A stretch of 64,000 bases of DNA from Nigrospora sphaerica (lineage: Eukaryota; Ascomycota; Sordariomycetes; Amphisphaeriales; Apiosporaceae): positions 2,728,001 to 2,792,000 of the forward strand of contig JAGVVL010000022.1 of assembly GCA_018287875.1 (NCBI GenBank), read 5' to 3'. Position numbers and translations under genes: made by a program. A model generated the notes under the pieces. It ran no database searches. It was given only the letters and a program-made list of their open reading frames with translations, and had not been told where the DNA came from. Position 1 is the first letter of the stretch. The number at the start of each line of letters is the position of its first letter. Of this stretch, positions 26,201 through 37,488 are shown one piece after another.

Positions 26201-28310
26201 TCCGACTGAGCATGGCAGCCCGGGTCCGCACGAGACGCTTGCCGTGATCGATACGGCAGGCCTGCTGAAGAGAGACACTGCTATGGCTAGTCCATTAGAG
26301 GTGGGACAGCCAGAATGCGAGCACCAAACGACACTCATGAGTACCGTCGCGAAAGCGCCGCACCAAAAGCTTGTGAACGACGAGCTTCACGAAAAAGGCG
26401 TCACGAAGAAGCACGTATATAAGGCGTATTTTGGCAACGGTGGCGGCTGGCTCTTCTGGCTTAGCACGGTTGTTTTCTTTGTCGGCGTCCAAGCCTTGAC
26501 CGTTGGACGATCCTGGTGGTTGAAGCTTTGGACCGGTGCATCGGAGCGCAACCTCGCCATGCATGCTTCGACGCGCGTATTCCCATATGCAGTCCACCTG
26601 CAGCAGTCCTCAGCCCCGCCGCCGATGCCGCTCTCTTTCGCACCCGAGCGCAGTGTAGGCTTCTACCTAGGCCTCTATATCCTGCTTGCTGTCAGCAGTG
26701 CGTTGCTGAGCACCCTGCGCTACTACTGGGTTTTTGCCGGGTCGCTACGCGTCTCGCGGAAGCTGTTCGGCCAAATGAACGCCACTATTCTCCGGGCGCC
26801 TCTACGGTGGCTGGACACGGTCCCCGTCGGCCGCATTCTGAACCGCTACACGAGCGACTTCAACGCCCTAGACACGCACCTGGCCTACTCCATTGCGTAC
26901 AGTGCGAGCTTCTTTCTGGAGCTGCTCGGCGTTGTCGCCGCCGGCTGGCTGGCCTCGCCAGCGGTCTTGGGCGTGGCAGCCCTGCTGCTTGCGATCAGCG
27001 CCACGTTTGCGATCCGCTATCTACCCGGGGCGAGGTCCGTCAAGCGCCTGGAGAGCACGGCGCGGTCGCCCGTTTTTGAGCAGCTGGGTTCGGCGTTGCA
27101 CGGCATGGCCACCATCCGTGGGTTTGACAGGACGGCCCTGTTTCTCGACAAGATGTACAGCAAGCTGGACACATGGGGCAGGGCCACCTGGCACCTGTGG
27201 CTCTTCAATTGCTGGCTCCAGTGGCGCCTGTCGCTTGTCGCCTCCGTATTTACGAGCGTCGTGGCAGGCATCGTTCTTTTGTACCCCGACATCGACGCGG
27301 CACTCGGGGGCTTCGCACTGACCTTCGCGCTCGAGTTTTCCAGCGTCTTGATGGTCACTATCTACCAGTATGCGAACGTAGAGCTGGGGATGAATGCTGT
27401 GGAGAGGGTTGTGGAATACACTGAGCTGCCTACTGAGAATCCTCAGGGCACCCTCGTGCCAGCACATTGGCCGTCGGAAGGGCGCATCGAGGTGGACGAG
27501 CTTGTGGTTGCATACGACGCGGGGCTTCCTCCTGTGATCAAGGGTCTTAGTTTCCGTGTGGGTGCAAGTGAGAGAGTGGGTGTTATTGGACGCACCGGTG
27601 CTGGCAAGTCGACCCTCGCACTCGCCTTGTTTCGTTTTCTCGAGGCTGAGTCCGGCACCATCCTGATTGACGGGATCAACACAGCCCAGATGCGATTGCA
27701 CGATCTTCGCTCGCGTCTGGCTATCATCCCGCAGGACCCAGTGCTGTTCAAGGGCACAGTGCGCTCCAACCTGGACCCATTCCACCGGCACACCGACGCC
27801 GAGCTTCGCGACGCGCTGCGCCGTGTGCACCTCCTTGCGGGCGACGAGCCTGGCGCCCGGCCCGAACGGCCCGTTGTGGCGTCCGAAGGCAGCACCGAGG
27901 CGGGGCCGAGCAGTGTCTTCGGTAGCCTAGCTTGGCCCGTGTCGGAAGGCGGGCGCAACCTGTCGCAGGGCCAGCGCCAGCTGCTTTGCCTTGCCCGCGC
28001 CATTGTGTCGCGCCCCAAGATTCTTGTCTTGGACGAAGCTACCAGCGCGGTGGACAAGGCGACGGATGCCTTACTCCAGCAGTCGATCCGGCAGGAGTTC
28101 GTGGGCTGTACGCTTTTAGTGATTGCCCACCGGCTGAGTACGGTGGCGGACTTTGACAAGATTCTGGTGATGCGCGACGGCCGGGCGGCCGAATACGGGA
28201 CGCCCCAAGAGCTCTGGCAGCGCAGCGAGGGCCGAGGCAGCTTCCGGGCCATGTGCGAGCAGAGCGGCGAGAGGGACACGCTGCGAGCGATGTGTTTAGG
28301 CGAGCAGTAA
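23291..28310 (+). CDS. ABCC-type (MRP-like) ABC transporter next to the NRPS
   Basis: A full transporter with TMD0-TMD1-NBD1-TMD2-NBD2, expected in the plasma or vacuolar membrane, where it would export or sequester the peptide. NBD1 has Walker A GPIGSGKS (about 25609), LSGGQ (about 25942) and VLDD in Walker B. The Asp in place of Glu is typical of the degenerate first site in ABCC proteins. NBD2 has GRTGAGKS (about 27588), LSQGQ (about 27958) and VLDEATSAVD. A Pro/Gly/Glu-rich insert lies in TMD1 near 24660-24850. An intron at 23844-23900 (GTATGT...TTTTAG, 57 nt, phase 0) joins the TMD0 exon to the 4.4-kb main exon. The 5' end is uncertain. An ATG at 23291 gives FDFFDTLYWSIAL, like the usual ABCC N-terminus, and needs an intron at about 23352-23550 or -23556. 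Otherwise translation starts at ATG 23535. Confidence 0.85.
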
Positions 28311-28719
28311 CTCGGGAGATGAAGACATCGCAGCCCTGCGAGCAACCTAGGGCCGAAACGTAAAATTAAATCTAGCAGTTGCCTTATTTAACAATTTTTA
28401 CACAATTCGTTGTCTCTAAATAATACCCAGGCCGATCATGTGGAACAAAAGCGGCAATAGGAGTTGGATTGGATGATTACCTAAATAGGTAACCAAGCAG
28501 AACAGGGAGTGGAAAGGTCATGACGCAGGGTGGCTTGACTTTCCGTACCGTAATTGGCTGAAAGATGAGGGTTGTTTGAGAACCAGTAAAGCAGCGGGAG
28601 GCCGTCTAATAGGCCACCCACCCATCACACGCAATGGCTGTTACTTGAAGAGGAAATAAAAGTTCACCGACTATAAAAATACTTCTAACTTATATACCAA
28701 GTCATTCTCTCATTGATAC
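28311..28719. other. Intergenic, downstream of the ABC transporter
   Basis: No gene or repeat recognised. Base composition falls towards the AT-rich block on the right. Confidence 0.4.
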
Positions 28720-31510
28720 CTTGGATCACCTTGGATCACCACTAATCCAAGTGATCCTCCGGTGTTGGTGAGCCAATACCACTACTGATCCTATACGGGA
28801 GGCTTACCAATAGCCCCACCGATCTATCCTGTTGGATTAGTGCCAAGCCTAGTGATCTATCACGTGACCTAGTCTTAGCGTAGCTTGCCTTTGGGGCTGG
28901 TATCCCTTACCCGAGACTGGTCTCCCTTACTTAGTGGTGTAGTAGACGAGGTCTTGGCTGCATGAGCGCTTACCCACTTCTATAAGATGCTTGTTGGTTC
29001 GGGTCGTCCGTAACACATAGTAGGAAAAAAAACCCTTAGTTTCGTTATCTTCTCTATCGGGCTTACGCCGACTACGCCCTTATAGGTTTGTTATCGTCTG
29101 TATATAGAAGGTTAAATCAGTTCTTTAAAGCTGCCTTTAACTAAGCCTGCAATTGCCAAGGCGGTCTAGCTTAGTCTGGGTGTTAGTTATGATATGTCTT
29201 TAAGGTCTTTAGAGCGTTCTTTAAATTTTCTATGTACTGCTATATCGCATCCGGGTCTCATCCCTTCCATTCCACTTGATACTGTAGTTTGCCGTAATAT
29301 AACTGTGGTGCCGTCACTTTGCTAACCTCGAACTCCTCTCCGGCGGCTACTTTAGGTTCTACAGTTTCTACCAGTAGTTCCAAAGACCTTTAGCTAAGTA
29401 AAGGGCTATTAGGAAACAACCGTAGTTTGTCTATATAGAACATGTTTATACTCTTCTAATTAGCGGGTATATCGAGGACGAAGGAATATCTGGCTTTTCC
29501 TTAAATCTGGTAGTGTTATCTAGTTAAGAGGTAGTCCAATTTATTTAACAGTCGTGTTATTAACTATACCTTCTTAATAATAAATACTCTATCCTTTATA
29601 TTAAAATTAGGCTTTCGATAGTGTTTGTTTACTTAGGTTATCTTTTATTCTTAAGCTTATATTAAGTATTCTTTTATTAATTTGAAGTATTTATAGATAG
29701 TTTTAATAAGTTACTAGGCATTTAATTACGCTGCCTTCTCTTTTAACGTGTTATTGGTAAAGTCTATGGTTTGCTTTTATTAGTCGAACTATAATAGTAT
29801 TAGGAACTCTATTTCTACTTTATATAAAGAGAGGCCTGTCGAATTATATAGAAAACAGGCTTATACTCTATCTATAGCTAGTAAGGCATTCTCTTAATTA
29901 TCCTAGCAGTGGTTTACTAGTAGCTAAAGCCGTTAGTCAATCTACTATAGTATGTTCTCGACTTATCTAGAGGTCTATAAATACCCCAAAATAGATAACT
30001 TCTAGTCGATCCCTAGTAAGAGAGCTAGTTTCTAGGAGAACTCCGAGTCGAGCTAAAGACCTTGGTCGCTCACTATAGTCGTTGGCAAGCTGTAAATCTA
30101 GTAGGGCCAGTAATATAGCTGGGCTGTTTCCACTACTATTACCTCTTTATAATATAAAATACTCTACGATCGTTTTTCTAGTTAGTCTATTATAACTAAT
30201 AAGTTATTATATCCTTAGTGGCTTTCAAGTATGATCTTAAAGTTAATAGAAATATCTGTTTAAGAACACTGCGGTATCAGTAAAGAATATAGTAGTCTGG
30301 GAATCTTATCTTTAAGCACCTTAACAAGTCGGTATTCTATATAGTTAACCACGAAAATTTTGGTATCTATATTTATACCTTGCTATTAAAACGTTTTTTA
30401 TAATAGAGCTTTTGTTTTATCCCGTCTTCAATATACTATAATCGGCTTAAAATATACTTTATTAATAACTTGGGTATAAAGATAGGTCTTTTTTAATACT
30501 ACTAATCTACATTTATATAGGAGTATCCAGTTGTTTATCAATTAAGAACTCTCGCCGCCCTCCCTCTTAATACGAGCTTTCTTTCTCTATACTTTAAAAA
30601 TTACCTTTTTTACGTTTATAGCGAGAACTTTGCCTATTAAGGAGAAACCGCCGCTATTAAAGGTTCTATCTAGATTACCGGCGTTATCTTTCTTAACTAT
30701 AATAAGAACGGCAACTATTTTAGCTTTTATATTAAGGATATTGTAGCTTAGATTGACTAGTTAGAATAAGGCTATAGTTTATTATATATTCTTCTTAGCC
30801 TTTTACGATTTTAAATACTTAGACTTCCTTAAGAGAGTGTTAGCTAATATATTATCTTTTTTTAGTTAGTAAGTTAACAGTATATTGAACTAAAATATTA
30901 TATTAGCTTAGCCTGCTTATTATAAATTTAGCAGCCTCTTTATTTATAAGTACTTAATAACTTTATAGTTAGTAATAACTATAAACGTCTTTTAAAGTTC
31001 TAAAAGCTTAAGCTGCTAAGTAGTTAAGCACTAAATAATAGTTAAGAGTTTCTTATCTTATATAGAATAGTTATACTTAGCATTTTATATAATCTTTAAG
31101 TAGTAATAAATAGATTGCTAGTTATTATTATATTATTATAATAGAAGTTTAGTAACTATATTTTTTAAAGTAGTGGTTTTTATTTACGTATCTTTATTAA
31201 GGTTCTAATATATAAGGATTAAAGTTTATAATATATAGTTTTTAAGGTATGAAAAAGCCTGTTTATATTCTTATATCTATATAAAAGTCGTATTCTTATA
31301 CGTTAACTAGTTTAATAGTTTAGCAATCTTATTATAGTTCCGTATAAACTTTCAGTAATAGTTATAAAACTTTAAAAAGAACTATACTGCTTTTATAAAT
31401 ATAAGTGCCTTTTAAACTATTAAGGCGGCAAGTTTATCTATATTAACAGCTACTTTATTTATATCGATAACGAAATTTAAGTACTTAGTCTTATAAAAAT
31501 GTTGAAAATA
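28720..31510 (-). mobile_element. RIP-degraded Ty3/gypsy chromovirus remnant
   Basis: On the minus strand at about 29190-29370 the DNA translates to a chromodomain: EEFEVSKV, then QYQVEWKG, a stop where Trp is expected, DPD, and later KTYHN. The TGG-to-TGA change and further stops are G-to-A changes as produced by RIP. Upstream (29.4-31.5 kb) the sequence becomes very AT-rich and no frame survives. Less mutated DNA at about 28720-29015, ending in GTAACA, may be its 3' LTR, but no partner LTR was matched. The orientation follows from the chromodomain lying at the left end. Confidence 0.7.
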
Positions 31511-31976
31511 GTGGTTTGATTAAAAAAGAAAGCAACCCTTTTATAAAGGCTCATTTGATCTTAGAGGTCGTTTTTTATAAAGAAACACGGAAGAATAAGG
31601 AACTTCTCTTTAAAAAGAACAAGAGTGTATTTTGTATGCTTGCTTGCTTGCTTTAGAACAGACTAAATACACAAAGAAAGGAGATTTAGCCTTTACTTAT
31701 ACCCGTTAAACCCTTATCCTCTTAGTAATACAAAGAAGAGAACGCGTAAGTGATTACGTAAGTGATTACGTAGCTTAGAAGCATATAGAACCTTATAGAG
31801 GTTCGTGGAGCCTCATGGGGGCTCGTGGGAGCTTCAGGGATGTAAGGGAGGAGGCGCTGGAGAGGTGCATCCGCAGGCTGGTCACCTGACCTGCGGTACA
31901 GACCCACCGGCAGCCTACTAGCGAGGAGCGGGCGCACTGCTGGCGCCCGACCTGAACTTGGATTCTGCAAGAATCA
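31511..31976. repeat. Dispersed repeat, copy 1 (unclassified)
   Basis: The stretch from GTGGTTTGATTAAAAA to about 31850 recurs, diverged, at 41755-42110 on the other side of the gypsy element, and part recurs at 44709-44835. The last 125 bp (GTGCATCCGCAGGCTGGTC to GATTCTGCAAGAATCA) recur at 57766-57883. It contains a direct duplication of GTAAGTGATTACGTA near 31748. Its end coincides exactly with the start of the LTR. It may be an old LTR read on the minus strand (beginning TGATTCTTGCAGAATC). The class is not settled. Confidence 0.6.
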
Positions 31977-32209
31977 TGTAACGGAATGATACGAATCGAA
32001 CGAGGTGACTATGTGCACGCAATTCCAATGACTGGCTGGCTGTATTGACTTCAATCTGGCCGTCCCTCCGTTTGCGGGCGCGGCCAGATTCTGCATAAGG
32101 GCGCCCCGGATTAACGTGGCGCCGCTCCGCCGTTTCGGCGACCGCCCTGGCGCTTGCTTCCCGCCGGCGCGCCGACGCACCGCCGATCCGCCCGCCCGGC
32201 CCCTTTACA
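31977..32209 (-). repeat. 3' LTR of gypsy element 1
   Basis: 233 bp, starting TGTAACGGAATG and ending CCCCTTTACA on the plus strand. It matches 41149-41381 throughout by eye. Confidence 0.93.
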
Positions 32210-32221
32210 ATGCCCCCCCAA
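32210..32221 (-). other. Polypurine tract of gypsy element 1
   Basis: Immediately inside the 3' LTR, the minus strand reads TTGGGGGGGCAT, a G-run in the position expected for plus-strand priming. Confidence 0.6.
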
Positions 32222-32903
32222 TTCCTGGGCCCGGTCTCCGGCGCCCGTGGAATTCCTATCGGTGGAGCGGTCTCGGGTGCGCCGCGCCGCGTGGGTCCTT
32301 GGCCCGCCACCTTGTGGTCGCCGCCCTTCGTGGGGTTGTCCTATGCGCTCGTTATGTCTGCTGGCCCGCCCATCGGCGGCCGGTCGTTGCCTGGGCGGCG
32401 CTGCCCCGCGCTGCGTGTTTGTCTCCAGTCGCGCTCTCTGTCGCGGCGGCCTCGCCGCCTCGCCGCCTCGCTGCCTCGCTGCCCGTGTTGCTGCCTGGGG
32501 CGCCGAGGGCTCGGCTTTGTTTGTAGCTCCGTACTCCATACCAACTCCTGGGTCGGCGCCTGGTTGCAGCTTTCCTTTGTTCCCGTTCCTTGTGGCAGGC
32601 GACCTCTCCATTCCCCGTACGTCTCGTGTTTCGTGACGCTCTCTGTTCCTCATCCATTCGTTCTTCGACTGTTCGCCGACAATGCTGTACCCGATCTACT
32701 CGCGCGAGGACGCGCTTAACCGCATTCGCGAGTGGGAGGTCCTCCCCGCCTGTCACTCTGTCTTTCGTTTTGGACACTCCGGCGGCCCTTTGTCCCGGAA
32801 CGCCGACGACGATCTTGTCGTTTCCTTGTGCGTCCCGCATCCTGGTCGGCGCTCTATCGGGCCTCGCTCGGCTGCCTCGGGCGTTGCTAACCCTCCCCTC
32901 TAG

Positions 32904-35736
32904 CCCCAATGCCTTTTGTTGCAACAGTGTCACGACCGGCGCTGTTGATCCCTCTCTGAACTGTGAGGGTGCCGGCAAGTGCGGGATCTGCGCCATTGAT
33001 CATCGCAAATGTGTCGCCGTTTGTGTTGCCCTTTGCCCGCGACTGTGTTGCGATGGCTGACGCGTTTAGATTCCCGAGGAATTGGTCGGTGCCGGCCGCG
33101 TCCTCACCGCTGGCATCGCCCATCTTCGCGTCCTTCAATACCGCGGTACCCACATGGGCCAGGTGGGCAGTTCCAATTGGAACTGGCGATACGTCCAAGC
33201 CTATGGGTCGCTCAAGACGGTCTACCACGAGGCGGCGATGGCTTTCCGCCTATGCTGCAATGAGGAGGACATTGCCGTCTTCCAGGAGCGCAAGGAACAG
33301 AAAAAGCGCGAAGCCGCCAACTCCCTCGCCGTTGTTGAGGCGCAGAGCCAGCGCCGGTTCGTCCAATTACAAACGGACATCCTCGCCGTGAGTTTCCCCT
33401 CCTTTCGCCGCCGCGTCGGCGTACTGGTTCTAATCGTGTTCCGGTAGGGCGCCCATGGCCAACGGGAGCCTGTCAGTGCTGAGGAGTACCAGCGGCGATA
33501 CACCCTCGCCCTTCCTGTCGGCGATCGCAGTGCCGATAGCCTGTCCCGCCTTATCGCGCACTGCGAGGAACTTTATCGCCTAACCGTCGACAACTACGAC
33601 GACAAGCTGTACCGCTGGGCGCCTGGATACCATTTTCTCGCGGGCGAGGCCACATCGGATATCGATTGGCAGCGTCGGTTCAAACGATCGCAGAAAAAAG
33701 GTGCTGCGAGGGTTGATTCGTGGTTTGGTGTCAACCACGCCCGGCGGGAGAAACATGGTAAGAGCCGCGTTGCTCGAGCAGGTCCCGCCGCCCCTGGTCG
33801 CCGTACCCCGGTGAGTCCTCCCCGTCTTCGTTTTGACGCGACCGGTCCTTAGTTAACACTTCCGGTAGGGTAGCAAGGCGTCTGTCCGCCGATCCCATTC
33901 CGACGCACGAGTCGACTCCGCCGGGCCTTCGTCGCCCTTCACGCCAGTCCCCGCCGCGATGCCTGGCGATGAATCGCCTTCCGACGACGAGGACTCTGAC
34001 GACGACGCCTCGAGCCTGGGTGCGGACACTGACGACGATGGCGAGTACGTCCAGTCGCCGTCCGGTCGCAGCTCTCCTTCCGGCTCCAGTGCCCGTCCTG
34101 GCCCCTCCGGCCGGGGTGGCTCGGGCGCGCCTGCGCTAGAGGATCGCGACCTGCTGTCCTCTGCTGCGTCCCTGTCGGACGCGCCGATGTCCTCTGCGCC
34201 GGCCTCTCGGGTCCAGCGCTCCACTCGTGCTGCGACACCCTGGCCCTCCAGCCCTGCCTCCGGCGTCCGCTCTGCTAGCGGTGCTCCCTCCGCTAGCGGC
34301 GCCTCCTCGATGGTGGAGTGGCGGGCCGAGCGGCGGATCCATCTCACGATGATCTCCAATACCTGTCCTCTGCCTGAGAAGCCTTGGTCCGCGGAGGAGT
34401 ATCGCGACTGCGTCGCCGCGCGCTTGGAACTGTGGCATAAGTTCGACCAGGTCCCCACGACCGTCGCCGAGCCACCTCATTCGTCCGCTCGTGACCAGAA
34501 ACTCATTGAGTTTCGCGATTTGGTTCCCCCCCCGCCCTTCCGAGGTTGGAGGCCACCATAATCCTGTCGCAATGTACGACGTTTACCATACTGCCCGACG
34601 CGGTTTCGAGACCTGGCTTCGACGTCTACACCCTTGCCTTCGTCCGGCGGCTCGCTGCCGTCCTCTCGTCGCCGGCGAACGGCCAGCGTACTTACAGCGC
34701 CTCTCCGGGCTATGGCAAGGCGAGTACGACCCGTTCGCTTCGCCTAAGCGGGTAAACTTCAGCATGCCCGGCGACGGCGGTCGCGACGTTTCCTCGCTGG
34801 ACAGTAGCCGCTCTGGTTCCGATGTCGTGGACGGTCTGGACTCGTGCGGCCCTTCCTCTCCCTTGAGCGCGGTCGCCGACCCAGATGCGTCCGACGGCGG
34901 CAACGCCCTGTCCGTTGGCTCCGACACCGGCGGTGACCGCTCCCCTAGCCCTGATGGCGATGTTGACATGGTCTCGGGGGCACTGACGCGTCGGCGCAAA
35001 TGCCGCCACCCGCGCAAGCTCTTGCCCCGACCGGCCCGTCCGTGGACCCACACTGGACTGCCGAGCAATGGGCGCTCGCCCGCCGACGGGCCATGAACCG
35101 CATCCTCGAGCTGTATCCTGACCCCGCTCCCCTGTCAGCGTTACCGCCTTCCGGGACGTCCTTTGGGCCCGGCACTTCAGTCTCCACTCGGCGAACCGCG
35201 AGATAGACACGGCTATGCGCTGGGATTCCCATCCCGCGCCGCCTAGTGTTCAGCACACGCGAGACACTGAGAACCTCGACGTGGCCACCATCACGCTCTC
35301 GGCGACGGCTGACGTCCTTGGTTGTGCTCCCCGAGCTGGCCATCTCTCTCTGGCTCGGCTTGCCCAGGCCGGCGGACGATCGCATGTCCTGCGCCGCTTC
35401 CCGATCGACGCTACCCGCCCCGATCCCATTGGAGCTGGGTACACACCCCGGTACGTCTCCGAGATCGTGACTAGCCTTCCGGCGGCGGCTCCTCCCCTGC
35501 CGTTTAAGGACTGGTCCCCGGCCGCAATGGAGGAGTACTACAACAGCGCCTTCTCGTCACTCGGCTTGCGACGGATCAACGTCCTCGGTGGCATCGCTCC
35601 GCCCGCCGTCTCGCCGTCCTCGTCGACCCGAGGTGCCAAACGTCGCCGCTCTGCCGCCGACGACGCGGCTCACGGTCCCTCGGCTGGACCCCTCCTTCGC
35701 GACGCCTTCGCCCGTCTCGCCGCTAGGTCGCCCTGA
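32904..35736 (+). pseudogene. Spliced gene on the antisense strand inside gypsy element 1
   Basis: Consecutive exons with canonical introns can be read on the strand opposite to gag-pol. They are 32904-33018 (preceded by GTTGCTAACCCTCCCCTCTAG); intron 33019-33069; 33070-33387; intron 33388-33447 (GTGAGT...GGTAG); 33448-33810; intron 33811-33868 (GTGAGT...GGTAG); then 33869 onward. Exon 2 encodes CEGAGKCGICAIDHRKC, a Cys-rich possibly metal-binding motif that splices into IPEELVGAGR. Exon 3 is Glu/Lys/Gln-rich near its end. Exon 5 begins with a Ser/Asp-rich acidic region and continues to about 34520. The same kind of protein then resumes in shifted frames (to about 34985, about 35150 and 35736), so at least three frameshifts break it. 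A first exon may include MLYPIYSREDALNRIREWE at 32682. I do not recognise the family. The gene converges tail-to-tail with pol. Confidence 0.65.
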
Positions 35737-35905
35737 CGCGTCACCTAGTTTGCCGTCCCCTCATCCGCTGCGTCCTGCGCTTTGGCGGATCCTCGTCGCC
35801 CGTACGCCGCCTAGCGGACCTCCTGCGTCCTACTCTGCATGCCGCGTGCGACCTTCCACAGCAATTGCATGGCTTAGCTCCGTGTACTTCTAGGCCCTGG
35901 CCTCG

Positions 35906-36508
35906 TTAATTGATCTGCTGCGCTTCGCGCCCCGCCACTCCGTGATTTCCTGTGCTCGGAGGGCGATCGTCGTCCCATTTACGGTGGGACCGCCGCTTAC
36001 GATAGCGTGCCACGATCTTCGGCGCGTTCTCCAGGTTCGCCTCTGGCTCCCAGGTGTTATATTCCACCGGCCAGCCCATCCATTTCACGAGGTACTCCGC
36101 CCCTCGGGCGGTCGTCCTGTGTCGGAGGATATCCTCGACCTCCCACTCCTCTTGGTCCTCCACCAGTCCTGGGAGTGCCTCATGGTCCCCGGAGGCCTTG
36201 CCAGTCCATGGCTCCAACGATGACACTGGGAACACGTCGTGTATCCGTTCGTACTGCGAGGGCAGGGCGACCCTGTAGGCCACCTTACCAATCCTCTCCG
36301 TGACCTTTACCCGAATGTACGTCGGGGCGAGCTTCGCACCGCACTTAAATCGGAACCGCTTCGTCGAGAGGCCTACCCACTGACCTGGTTGGAACTCTTG
36401 GTCCTGGTGCCTTCGGTCGTAGCCCTTTTGTTGGGCTTTCACTGCGACGTCCCAGTGTTCTCTCATACGCGCGCGGACCTCTCGGCTCTTCTGTAGCCGT
36501 TCTAACAC
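35906..36508 (-). pseudogene. Gypsy 1 pol, integrase C-terminus and chromodomain
   Basis: 201 codons containing the integrase tail (FQPGQWVGLSTKRF, VFPVSSLEPW) and a chromodomain (EEWEVEDILRHR, EYLVKWMGWPVEYNTWEPE). Chromodomains at the integrase C-terminus define chromoviruses and guide insertion into heterochromatin. It is separated from the preceding integrase part by a frameshift near 36505. Confidence 0.9.
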
Positions 36509-37488
36509 GCCCGCGCTCCGAAAGCGTTCTGCTTGGGGGCGAACTCCGTCATCCTCGGGTGAAATCCATACAGCGCCTCAAACGGTGACACCCCGATGGA
36601 GTCGTGGCGGCGGTTATTATAGGCGAACTCGGCTTCGTGTAGCCCGGATGCCCATGTCGCCTCGTCGCAACACGTGCGTAACCACTTCTCTAGTGTTTGG
36701 TGCGTTCTCTCTGTCTGCCCGTCCGTTTGGGGATGGTACGCCGTGCTCAGCCGGCGTTTCGTTGCCCTTGCCTCGCACCACTCTTGCCAGAACCGGCTCG
36801 TGAGTAGGGAGTCCCTATCGCTCACAATCCCGAGGGGCGTCCCGTACCGGCATTCCACTTCCTTATACAGGATATGGGCTAACTCTGCCGCAGTTAGGGT
36901 TTTCCTCGTGGGTAGGAACAGTGCCATCTTCGTGAATCGGTCCACGATGACTAACACGGCGTCGCAGGCGTCGCCCTCGGGTCGGCAGCTGATCGGCAGC
37001 CCAGTGATGAAGTCCATGCTAATCTCTTGCCAGGGTCCCTCGGGTAGCGGTAGGGATTGGAGTAGGCCGTACGGTTTGTGCCTTGGTCTCCTTGCTCCCT
37101 GGCACTCCTGGCATGACTCTGCGTACTGTCGCACCTCCTCGGCGATCGCGGGCCAGTGGAACTTCCTCGTGAGCAGCTCTAAGGTCTTATTCGCGCCTAG
37201 GTGTCCCGCCCTGGGGTCATCGTGGTGTTGGTGGAGTAGTTGGGCCCTTAACGCTCCCTCATTAGGGATGACTAGCCTTCCTTTAAATCGGAGGGCTCCT
37301 TCCTCGTCTAGGTGGTACCCCGCAGCTTGGCCTTGCCGCGCCTTCTCCATTCGTTCCGCGATGTCCCGGTCCTGGGGTTGTAGCCCCCGAATGAGCTGGT
37401 AGAACGCCTCAGTGGGCTTATCCGCCCAAGTGGTCTCGTTTCTTGCCACGCTTCGAGCCACTGCTCTCGGGAGCACCTGTCCCCCCAC
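36502..37488 (-). pseudogene. Gypsy 1 pol, integrase core
   Basis: Contains the zinc-binding segment (HLGANKTLELL, CQECQGARR) and the catalytic core with MDFITGLP, VSDRDSLLTSRFW and HPQTDGQTER, so the D, D, E residues are present. It overlaps the end of the RT frame in another phase, which shows a frameshift near 37440. Confidence 0.92.

Noticed and set aside
32111..32996. Long minus-strand and plus-strand ORFs around the 3' LTR of gypsy 1
   Set aside because: They run through the LTR and are GC-rich reading shadows. Only the exons from 32904 onward have splice support.
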